DNA from: Candidatus Zhuqueibacterota bacterium
GTDB lineage: Bacteria > Zhuqueibacterota > Zhuqueibacteria > Oceanimicrobiales > Oceanimicrobiaceae
Length of the DNA: 12,814 nt
Assembly (NCBI GenBank): GCA_011775825.1
Contig: JAABYK010000314.1
Location: forward strand, 11,300 to 24,113
Direction of reading: 5' to 3'
Under the pieces are notes generated by a model. That model was given only the letters and a program-made list of their open reading frames with translations, did no database searches and was not told where the DNA came from. Position numbers and translations under genes: made by a program. Shown piece after piece: positions 6,447 through 12,814 of the stretch; the first letter of the stretch is position 1; each line of letters begins with the position of its first letter.

Positions 6447-7451
6447 ATGAAAAACTTACCTATTCTAACGATCCTTGCGACTCTCTTCTTGGGCATGTTC
6501 GTAGACATTCAAGCGCAAGCCACTTATCAGCCTATGAAAGTGGAAGAGAAAATTCTCAAGAGTTCCAACATTGCAGTGCCGACAATTCAATGTATGATGT
6601 GTGCAAGGCGCATCGAGGACAAACTCGCGTCGCTAGCTGGGATCAAAGAAATCGAGGTCGACCTTGAGGCTAAAGTTGCCCTAATGCGCTACGATGACAC
6701 TGTTGTCAATCTTCGCAACATCGAGCAAGCGATTGCCAGTATCGGCTACCATGCGAATAATGTCAAGCGCGACCCTGAGGCTTATGCCAGCCTGCCGCAA
6801 TGTTGTAAAGAACCCAAAGACCGGGACACGGACTTGCGGCATTCCGATAGCCGTGATGTCCGCGAACATTGGCAAGAACGCGATAAATGGCAAAACGTGC
6901 CCGCAATTTTCGAAGCAATGGCTATTCAATCGGGCAGTGTCGTCGCGGATATTGGTGCTGGTCGGGGCTACCTCACTGTCCGGCTTGCTGAGGCAGTGGG
7001 CGAAAATGGAAAAGTCCTGGCCGTAGACATTGACACAAGCGCTGTTGAGTTTCTGCGAACTTATTTAAATGAACAGGAGATTGGAAACGTCCAGGCTATA
7101 CTTGGCAAACAGGACGATCCCTTGCTGCCCCAAGAAACACTCGATGCTGTTGTGATTGTCAATAGTTACCACGAGATGACAGCTTACCAAAATATGCTCA
7201 ACAAAATCAAAGCTTCTCTCAGACCGGGCGGCCATCTCGTCATTTCAGAACCCATCTCTGACAGGCGTTTGCAGGCTTCTCGACGCAAGCAGGTCTCGAG
7301 ACATGAGATTGCGCTGCAATATGTTAAGGCGGAAGTCGAGCATGCTGGCTTTGAAATTGTACAAGAGCAGGGAGCATTTGTAAAGCACGATCATGCTGAC
7401 CACCAGCAGACCTTCTGGTTGCTTGTCGCCAAACGTCCTATAGAAGGATAA
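6447..7451 (+). CDS. Secreted heavy-metal-associated (HMA) domain / class I SAM methyltransferase fusion
   Basis: The start at 6447 is chosen because AAAGGAG (6433-6439) sits seven bases upstream and the product opens with a signal peptide (MKNLPILTILATLFLGMFVDIQAQA, likely cut after AQA at about residue 25). An in-frame ATG at 6336 lies inside the palindrome and has no ribosome site. Of 334 residues, 40-108 form an HMA (ferredoxin-like) domain with the metal-binding IQCMMCARR (C49, C52). A second Cys pair (C119-C120) sits in the linker. Residues 140-330 are a Rossmann methyltransferase: motif I VADIGAGRGY (166-175), acidic D194 after strand 2, VVIVNSYHE (235-243) and LRPGGHLVISEP (258-269). 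The HWQERDKWQ segment before motif I is typical of a group of exported methyltransferases. The substrate is unknown; a metal, metalloid or thiol target is suggested only by the HMA domain. SAM use outside the cytoplasm is unexplained. The next gene follows after six bases, so they form an operon. Confidence 0.85.
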   Translation: MKNLPILTILATLFLGMFVDIQAQATYQPMKVEEKILKSSNIAVPTIQCMMCARRIEDKLASLAGIKEIEVDLEAKVALMRYDDTVVNLRNIEQAIASIGYHANNVKRDPEAYASLPQCCKEPKDRDTDLRHSDSRDVREHWQERDKWQNVPAIFEAMAIQSGSVVADIGAGRGYLTVRLAEAVGENGKVLAVDIDTSAVEFLRTYLNEQEIGNVQAILGKQDDPLLPQETLDAVVIVNSYHEMTAYQNMLNKIKASLRPGGHLVISEPISDRRLQASRRKQVSRHEIALQYVKAEVEHAGFEIVQEQGAFVKHDHADHQQTFWLLVAKRPIEG

Positions 7452-7457
7452 GCCATC

Positions 7458-8855
7458 ATGAAAGACAATCCTGGATTGCCAAGAAAACTTGGACCTGGGG
7501 ATGGAATTGGGCTAGTGATTTCGAATGTCATTGGTGTCGGCATATTTACGACGCCAGGGATTGTAGCCGGGTTGGTACCTAACCCGGTTGCAATCCTGGC
7601 CCTATGGCTCGCTGGTGGCGTCCTGGCTTTAGTGGGTGCCATCGCCTATGCAGAACTCGCCGCCCTAGTGCCACGAGCGGGGGGGGAGTATATCTACATT
7701 AGCAGAGCGTACGGCCCCGTCGTTGGATTTCTTGCTGGATGGACTTCTTTTGTCGCTGGCTTTTCTGGGGCGATCGCAGCCTCTGCCGTGGGATTTGCCA
7801 TCTACCTGGAACGCTTTATCTCTGTACTCGGAGATACTAAGCCAATCGCGACCCTGCAAATCGCCATGTTGAGCTTGGAACTGTCACCTCGGAGGCTGCT
7901 CGCAGTTGCAATCGTCTTTCTCATTTCTGCGATTCATGTTCGCGGTATTAAATTAGGCAAGCTTGTTCAGAATTGGCTGGTCGTGCTCGGATTGTTGGCC
8001 ATCGGGGTCCTGCTGGTTGCCGGTCTTCTATCGGGCGAATCGAACAGCCATATCTCATCGCCTGATCGCGATCAGTTCACTCTGTCAGCCTGGCTGTTGG
8101 CGCTTATTCCGATCATGTTCACATACAGCGGCTGGAATGCGGCCGTGTATCTGTCTGAGGAAATGAAAGAGCCGGCTAAGAATGTCCTGATAGCATTGAC
8201 TTTTGGCACCTTCGTGGTCATTGTTATTTATCTCATGTTGAACCTGTTCTATCTCAAAACGCTCTCGGTGGCAGTCCTTGCAGAAACACTCAACGCCGGA
8301 GATGCTACAGCCGAAGTGCTGTTGGGCTCGAATGGTGCTGCTGTCATAACGATAACCATCCTATTGGCTCTAATGAGCAGTGTGAGTGCCATGGTTATGG
8401 CGGGATCACGCACAGTTTGTGCGATGGCCCGCGATGGTGTATTCCCAAGGGGGGCCGGCAAGGTCCACCTGGGCTACAAAACCCCGTGTGTCGCCATCAC
8501 AACACAAGGTGTTTGGAGTTGTATCCTCATACTATCCGGCACATTTGAAGACCTGCTCCTCTATACCGGATTTGCGATCACATTGTTCAGCGCTGTCGCC
8601 GTGCTCTCCCTTTTTGTACTGCGGCGCCGATGTGCAAACACTACCTATATGAATAGACCTTTTGGCGGTCTAATTGGACCGGCTTCATTCAGTCTGTGTG
8701 GCTTGATTCTAGTCGTCAACGCGATTTGGGCAAATCCGCACGCCGCGGCCTCCGGATTATTAATAATTGCAATTGGATTGCCGGCTTATTTCGGTTGCCA
8801 AGTCTGGCAAAAAATAACAGACCGGAACTTGAATTTTTGGGGGAGGGCTCAATAG
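7458..8855 (+). CDS. APC-superfamily amino acid permease
   Basis: 465 residues, about 12 hydrophobic segments. The first carries the APC substrate-binding signature NVIGVGIFTTPG (23-34), an unwound-helix GxGIF motif. ELAALVPRAGGEYIYISRAYGPVVGFLAGW (residues 67-96) is the highly conserved helix 2-3 region of the family, and YSGWNAAVYLSEEMKEPAKN in the second half matches helix 6 and the loop after it. AGSRTVCAMARDG is the conserved helix 8 loop. It is a secondary transporter of an amino acid or amine. The exact substrate cannot be read from the sequence. The start has AGAAGGA nine bases upstream, overlapping the end of the methyltransferase gene, so the two are co-transcribed. The permease may supply or remove a substrate of the fusion protein (inference). 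Confidence 0.92.
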   Translation: MKDNPGLPRKLGPGDGIGLVISNVIGVGIFTTPGIVAGLVPNPVAILALWLAGGVLALVGAIAYAELAALVPRAGGEYIYISRAYGPVVGFLAGWTSFVAGFSGAIAASAVGFAIYLERFISVLGDTKPIATLQIAMLSLELSPRRLLAVAIVFLISAIHVRGIKLGKLVQNWLVVLGLLAIGVLLVAGLLSGESNSHISSPDRDQFTLSAWLLALIPIMFTYSGWNAAVYLSEEMKEPAKNVLIALTFGTFVVIVIYLMLNLFYLKTLSVAVLAETLNAGDATAEVLLGSNGAAVITITILLALMSSVSAMVMAGSRTVCAMARDGVFPRGAGKVHLGYKTPCVAITTQGVWSCILILSGTFEDLLLYTGFAITLFSAVAVLSLFVLRRRCANTTYMNRPFGGLIGPASFSLCGLILVVNAIWANPHAAASGLLIIAIGLPAYFGCQVWQKITDRNLNFWGRAQ

Positions 8856-9035
8856 GTTTCATTGTTATGTGCTTTACATTTTAATAATTGTTGAAGCTAG
8901 CGCCAGGTCAAATTCAATCATGGGAGACGCGTCGCTAATGTTGACTGACATGAATTATATTGGAGACATCGAAAATTCTACTCTGAAGTAGGTAGATAAA
9001 GTATAGCGTTCGGCTTTGTAAAATCTTTGACTTTT

Positions 9036-9042
9036 AGGAGGT
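9036..9042 (+). promoter_or_regulatory. Strong Shine-Dalgarno of the PQQ-propeller gene
   Basis: AGGAGGT eight bases before the ATG at 9051, a full anti-SD match that fixes this start and predicts high translation. I see no reliable -35/-10 pair in the 195-nt gap before it. Confidence 0.8.
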
Positions 9043-9050
9043 AGAAGATC

Positions 9051-11504
9051 ATGGAGAAGTTTTTGTTGAACGTTCGGCTAAATAAATTTTCAGGAATATG
9101 CTTGTCGGTGTTAATCTGGAGTTTCGGTTTAGGAAAGCCTGCTCTCAGTGACGATTCTGATAATAGGAATAACTGGCCAAGATGGCGTGGCAATAATTTT
9201 GATGGAATTGTCTCGGGGACAGGGGTAATCAAATCTGGAGAAAACTACCGACTTAAGATTGTATGGAAGAAGCCACTTGGGTCAGGGTGTTCAAGTGTAT
9301 CAGTTGCTGACGACCGTGCTGTGACTATGTTTTCGGATGGCACTTTTGATGATGTGATAGCCTTCGATGCGCAAAGCGGCGTAGAAATATGGAGATTCAA
9401 AATTGACTCAACATACAAGGGGCATGATGGTTCCTATGGTGGGCCCATTTCTACTCCATTAATTTCTGGCAATAAAGTCTACGGAATTGGTCCCAAAGGA
9501 CAGTTGTTTGCCCTGGATGTTAAAACTGGTAAGGAAATTTGGTCCAGCCATTTGGAGAATGACCACGATGCGAGGGTACCCTTTTATGGTTTTGCCACCT
9601 CTCCAGTTGTTGATAGCGATGTACTAATCGTTGAAACCGGCGGGAAAAATGAAAATGCAATTGCCGGGTTTGACAAAGATACAGGAGAGCGTTTGTGGGC
9701 AACAGGCACAGATATTATTAGCTATCAATCTCCGATCAGGTTGAATATTCATGGACAAAATCAAGTGTTATGTGTTGGAGATCGGTACTTATGTGGGTTA
9801 GAGCCAAAGTCAGGTAGGATGTTATGGGAATATAGCCATAAAGGTGGTGGAAATTACGGTAGCAAGAGTATGAATCCTGTGATAGTTGGTGATAACAGGC
9901 TTTTTTTAAAGCATAGCGGTAGGGGAGCTATACTGGTCGAAATAAATAAAAAAGATGATGAATTCATAGCTGAAGAAGTGTGGACTACCAGAAATATTAG
10001 AATGACTTACGATATACCAATTTATTTCGATGGTTATCTATATGGTTATAGTAATCGCTTTCTAACTTGCCTTGATGTTAAGACTGGTGAGAGTGTGTGG
10101 AAGTCCAGACAGCCGGGCGATGGGTTCTTAATTCTTGTTGATGGTCATCTAGTTATTGTAACTAAGAAAGGTACGCTTCATATTGCAAAGGCAGGTCCGC
10201 AGGCCTATTATGAGATTGCAGATTTGAAGTTGTTTGATAAAGTGGCCTGGACACCTGCCAGCTTTGCAAATGGCAAAATCTATGCGCGAAGTCATAGTGA
10301 AATTGCCTGTATCGATATTGTCAAAATTGCGCAGGTAGCCAGGGCAGAAACCGAAGCGGAAGTTGTTGTTTCTTCAAATTCAGAGTTTGTCAAATTTGTT
10401 AAGAAATTGAATTCAGCACAAAATAAGAACGTTTTAATCGACGAGTTTATGAATTCTCATGAGCAGTTCCCGGTAATTGAAGGTGATAGTCTTGTCCATT
10501 TGATCTACCTTGGCGATGCTAATGATATGGCACTGGTTAGTGATGTAACCGCATCGAGACATGAAGCCCCTATGAAAAGAGTTGCGGAAACTAATTTTTT
10601 CTACTATTCGGTCTCGCTTGAGCCGGATGCCAGAATGAATTATAGGTTTGTTAGGAATTTTGAAGAGAATATTACTGATCCACTCAATTCCAGAAAAGTC
10701 GCTTCAATCTCTGGTGAATCATCGTGGGTTTCGATGCCAAATTGGGAAGAGCCAAAACATTTGGTGGAACCTGAAGGTATGAAACGGGGAAGAATTGATA
10801 CGTTACAATTTGAAAGTAAGTTGTCGAAAAATACTCGCCGGCTTGATGTCTATCTGCCCGCTGATTATGATGAGAGTGAAACAAGATATCCGGTAGCTTA
10901 TGTTCATTGGGGTGTGTTTGCGCAAAAGTTGGGAAAGATGCAGAATACGGTGGATAACTTAATTGGAAGGAGTGTCTCCCCTGTTATTGTTGTATTTATA
11001 CCTCGTATTCCACGAAGCGGAATGAGAGAATTTATGTTTGATTTGAGGGAGGAGTATGCACAGATGTTTGTTGAGGAATTGGTTCCTTTTGTCGATAAGA
11101 ATTATCGAACCATGGCTTCCCCTAGATCAAGAGCAAATATAGGGATGGGGTATGCAGGGTTTATGTCATTCTATTCTACTTTCCAGTATCCGGGCAACTT
11201 TGGCAAGGTGTCTGGTCAATCTACTTTTCTAGATACTGCCCAGGAGGAAGAGCTTAAATCACTTGTGTCAGATTCGGAAAACCTTCCACTCCAGATTTAT
11301 TTGGATTGGGGTAAATATGATATGAGAGGACATTACGAGGCATGGAGTTTGGTAGATGGTAACCGTTCCTTTGCAACATTTCTGAAGGAAAGAGGTTACA
11401 TGCTTACCGGTGGCGAAGTCAACGATGGTTTTAGCTGGGCGAGTTGGAGAAACCGCACCAATAAGGTTCTTGAGACATTTTTTCCTTTGGAAGGACTCGA
11501 TTGA
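9051..11504 (+). CDS. Secreted PQQ-like beta-propeller / E-set / esterase-fold (pseudo-esterase) protein
   Basis: 817 residues with a signal peptide (hydrophobic about 12-28, likely cut near PALS-DD, residue 33). NWPRWRGNNFDGI (41-53) and repeated blades with (A/L)xDxxTGxxxW motifs (such as FALDVKTGKEIW and TCLDVKTGESVW) make a PQQ-like propeller to about 430. Residues about 445-570 form an E-set/glycogen-binding-like domain (LVHLIYLGDANDMALVSDVT ... ARMNYRFVRNF). Residues 577-815 are an esterase D/enterochelin-esterase alpha/beta-hydrolase fold (RRLDVYLPADY, RYPVAYVHWG, PFVDKNYRT). The nucleophile elbow GxSxGG reads GMGYAG (698-703), with G700 in the serine position. The C-terminal GGHDWxxWR reads DGFSWASWR (792-800), with F794 in the histidine position. 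Hydrolase activity is therefore probably lost and the domain may bind a substrate. Similar fusions occur in environmental Planctomycetota-like genomes (general knowledge). It appears to be a single-gene unit and is more AT-rich than the permease gene. Confidence 0.88.
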   Translation: MEKFLLNVRLNKFSGICLSVLIWSFGLGKPALSDDSDNRNNWPRWRGNNFDGIVSGTGVIKSGENYRLKIVWKKPLGSGCSSVSVADDRAVTMFSDGTFDDVIAFDAQSGVEIWRFKIDSTYKGHDGSYGGPISTPLISGNKVYGIGPKGQLFALDVKTGKEIWSSHLENDHDARVPFYGFATSPVVDSDVLIVETGGKNENAIAGFDKDTGERLWATGTDIISYQSPIRLNIHGQNQVLCVGDRYLCGLEPKSGRMLWEYSHKGGGNYGSKSMNPVIVGDNRLFLKHSGRGAILVEINKKDDEFIAEEVWTTRNIRMTYDIPIYFDGYLYGYSNRFLTCLDVKTGESVWKSRQPGDGFLILVDGHLVIVTKKGTLHIAKAGPQAYYEIADLKLFDKVAWTPASFANGKIYARSHSEIACIDIVKIAQVARAETEAEVVVSSNSEFVKFVKKLNSAQNKNVLIDEFMNSHEQFPVIEGDSLVHLIYLGDANDMALVSDVTASRHEAPMKRVAETNFFYYSVSLEPDARMNYRFVRNFEENITDPLNSRKVASISGESSWVSMPNWEEPKHLVEPEGMKRGRIDTLQFESKLSKNTRRLDVYLPADYDESETRYPVAYVHWGVFAQKLGKMQNTVDNLIGRSVSPVIVVFIPRIPRSGMREFMFDLREEYAQMFVEELVPFVDKNYRTMASPRSRANIGMGYAGFMSFYSTFQYPGNFGKVSGQSTFLDTAQEEELKSLVSDSENLPLQIYLDWGKYDMRGHYEAWSLVDGNRSFATFLKERGYMLTGGEVNDGFSWASWRNRTNKVLETFFPLEGLD

Positions 11505-11538
11505 ACATCATACCGATTTCGCTTCATATCTGGAAAGG

Positions 11539-11574
11539 TTAGTGTGTGAGCTGTGTGATAACCCGCCACACTAA
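11539..11574. terminator. Candidate bidirectional terminator hairpin
   Basis: TTAGTGTG (11539-11546) and CACACTAA (11567-11574) form a perfect 8-bp stem with a 20-nt loop, 35 nt past the stop of the propeller gene and followed by TTGCTTTCTC. It lies where the plus-strand gene and the small minus-strand ORF converge; the stop codon of the latter is inside the stem. There is no long T-run, so this is moderate. Confidence 0.4.
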
Positions 11575-11756
11575 TTGCTTTCTCTTGATAGGGACTTGAT
11601 TTCTTTGTAGTTAACTAACTCTGCGGCTTGTTGCTCGTTATTTCGTACCAGGAGCAGAATGACGCACTGTTTCTTTTCGTCTACCTTGATTTCCTTTTCC
11701 TGGGTCGGCATTTCACCGGCGCTTAGGCGGAAATCGGTAGCAAGTCTACTGAACAT
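11571..11756 (-). CDS. Small protein of unknown family (61 aa), paralogue of 3513-3677
   Basis: Starts MFSRLATDFRLSAGEMPTQE, continues EKEIKVDEKKQCVILLLVRN and ends in a charged, probably helical tail (NNEQQAAELVNYKEIKSL). A short beta hairpin then a helix is plausible. No signal peptide or known domain is recognised. The N-terminal 26 residues and about 40 nt of leader are shared with the minus-strand ORF near 3.6 kb. The amino-acid similarity (17 of 26) favours this reading as the coding strand. This copy looks like the more complete member. It separates the propeller gene from the kinase-TPR pseudogene and may mark the insertion that truncated it. Confidence 0.45.
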   Translation of the reverse strand: MFSRLATDFRLSAGEMPTQEKEIKVDEKKQCVILLLVRNNEQQAAELVNYKEIKSLSRESN

Positions 11757-11797
11757 GGACCAATTTTTCTTCTGGTAAGCACCTAGTCAAAGCAAGG
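11678..11797 (-). repeat. Diverged repeat, copy 2
   Basis: Pairs with 3599-3720 in the same orientation; see that entry for the alignment. The two copies flank 8 kb that holds the two-component system, the methyltransferase-permease pair and the propeller gene. At roughly 73% identity they are too diverged for recent duplication. Confidence 0.7.
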
Positions 11798-11837
11798 AAA
11801 AAACGGATTGATATGACCTGATTCCGAAATATGTAAA

Positions 11838-12814
11838 ATGAAAAAGAATCCGGCTGGCCGCATAGCCTCTGCAGGCGATGTAATTCAAAGCTTGACGGAG
11901 AAACAGGCGCGTGTTTCGTCATACGACGACGTCAAATCTATTGCTGTTCTCTACTTTGAAAACATGAGCTCCGATAAAGAAAACGAGTACTTTTGTGCTG
12001 GAATCACTGAGGACATCATCATTGATCTATCGAAAATTCAAGACTTGAAAGTGATTCCGCGTTCCGACGTGTTGCCGTTCCGTAATCAGGAAATTAACTC
12101 TCGGCGTATAGGTGAGACCCTGGGTGTCCACCATATTCTGGAAGGGAGTGTTCGTAAGGCTGGCAAAAGACTGCGGATTACGGCACAACTGATTGACGTG
12201 CACAGTGGCTTTCAGGTTTGGGCAGAGCGATATGATCGATCACTGGAAGATGTTTTTGAAATCCAAATGGAAGTTGCCGAAAAGATTTCCGAAGCCATGA
12301 AAGTTTCTCTCTCCGAAACAGAGAAAAAATGCTGGCTCAAAAACCGACGGAAGATCTGCTTGCATATGATTTCTATATGCGTGCCAGGGATTTCCTCTCC
12401 CGCGGCGGAAAAAAGAACAACGAATCAGCTATCCAGATGTTCGAACTCGCCCTTGACATCGACCCTAATTTCAGTCTGGCTTATATTCACATCTGATATC
12501 CAAAAGGAATACGACGCAGGGATCAAATATTATAAACTTGCTTCGGCGGTCAAACCGTATAGTGAGGAACCTTGGATGCACCTGGAGATGATGTACCGCC
12601 GAAAAGGCGATCTCGAGGCATCCAGGGAGGCAAGAGATAAGATGCTTGAGTTGGCTGAACGAAACTTGAAGTGAATCCCAACGATGGGCTATTGCTAAGT
12701 CGCATGGGAACGTTATATGCGGATGAAGGTGACGATGATAAGGCCCTGACGGTTTTGAAAAAGGTACTTAAAATTGCTCCAGACGATGGGGTTGCACTAT
12801 ACAACTGTGCCTGC
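11838..12814 (+). pseudogene. Truncated, frameshifted Ser/Thr kinase / FlgO-like / TPR protein, runs off the window
   Basis: The first residues (KKNPAGRIASAGDVIQSL) look like the last helix of a protein kinase domain (KNPxxRxxSAxDVxxxL), but the catalytic part is missing: the frame is closed by a TGA at 11814 and another gene lies upstream. Residues 32-160 are a FlgO/TolB-N-like domain (SIAVLYFENMSSDKENEYF, GITEDIIIDLSKIQDLKVI, LEGSVRKAGKRLRITAQLID, WAERYDRSLEDVF). At GAGAAAAAATG (12321-12331) the reading shifts; the second frame continues MLAQKPTEDLLAYDFYMRAR ... ALDIDPNFSLAYIHI and stops at TGA 12497-12499. TPR-like sequence resumes in the first frame (YDAGIKYYKLASAVKPY...) to a TGA at 12672-12674. 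It then continues in another frame (EVNPNDGLLLSRMGTLYADE...) from about 12665 to the window end. At least three lesions plus a missing kinase domain mark a decayed gene, unless some are assembly indels. Confidence 0.8.

Noticed and set aside
8941..8961. TTGACT...TATATT as a sigma-70-like promoter before the propeller gene
   Set aside because: The gap between the boxes is only about 9 bases, far short of 17.
1..12814. CRISPR arrays, tRNA or rRNA genes, insertion-sequence transposase genes
   Set aside because: No regularly spaced repeats, no tRNA-like cloverleaf with conserved arms, no rRNA-like stretch and no transposase motifs were seen on either strand.

Overview
The window looks like a piece of an environmental, probably uncultured bacterial chromosome of middling GC. 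Four traits recall lineages such as KSB1/Calditrichota, Latescibacterota, Planctomycetota or Acidobacteriota: a LytS/LytTR sensor pair, a PQQ-propeller/esterase fusion of the kind common in those groups, a secreted methyltransferase, and a Ser/Thr-kinase/FlgO-like/TPR remnant. This placement is inference from gene content. The window carries no rRNA, integrase or other clear taxonomic marker.

Left part (1 to about 3.5 kb), the most notable region: a stretch of integron gene cassettes. I find three attC sites (1714-1804, 2119-2244, 3123-3243). Each folds into an imperfect hairpin, and in each the left (L'') arm carries extra unpaired bases, as in known attC sites. The two cassettes they bound close with exact complementarity. 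The second cassette (1799-2238) begins TTATGG and ends with R'' CCATAAC. The third (2239-3237) begins TTAGGC and ends with R'' GCCTAAC. The cargo is: an unknown 361-aa protein (membership in the array uncertain), a trypsin-like fragment that has lost its catalytic serine, a cassette with no convincing gene, a six-helix membrane protein, and a 73-aa secreted protein in the last, open-ended cassette. No integrase gene lies in the window, so this is either the distal part of a chromosomal integron or a cluster of attC sites lacking an integrase.

Middle part (3.5 to 8.9 kb): a gene-poor junction (3.5-4.1 kb), then a LytS-type histidine kinase overlapping a LytTR response regulator. A 400-nt gap follows, then a two-gene unit encoding a secreted heavy-metal-domain/methyltransferase fusion and an APC-family amino-acid permease. 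Related TGACAT/GTTCATG dyad sites lie upstream of both the kinase gene and the methyltransferase gene, with matching internal spacing. The response regulator may therefore control itself and the methyltransferase-permease pair.

Right part (8.9 to 12.8 kb): a large secreted PQQ-propeller/E-set/esterase-fold protein whose esterase serine and histidine positions are replaced. A convergent small minus-strand gene follows, a diverged relative of one at 3.5-3.7 kb. The window ends in a truncated, repeatedly frameshifted Ser/Thr-kinase/FlgO-like/TPR pseudogene that runs off the edge.
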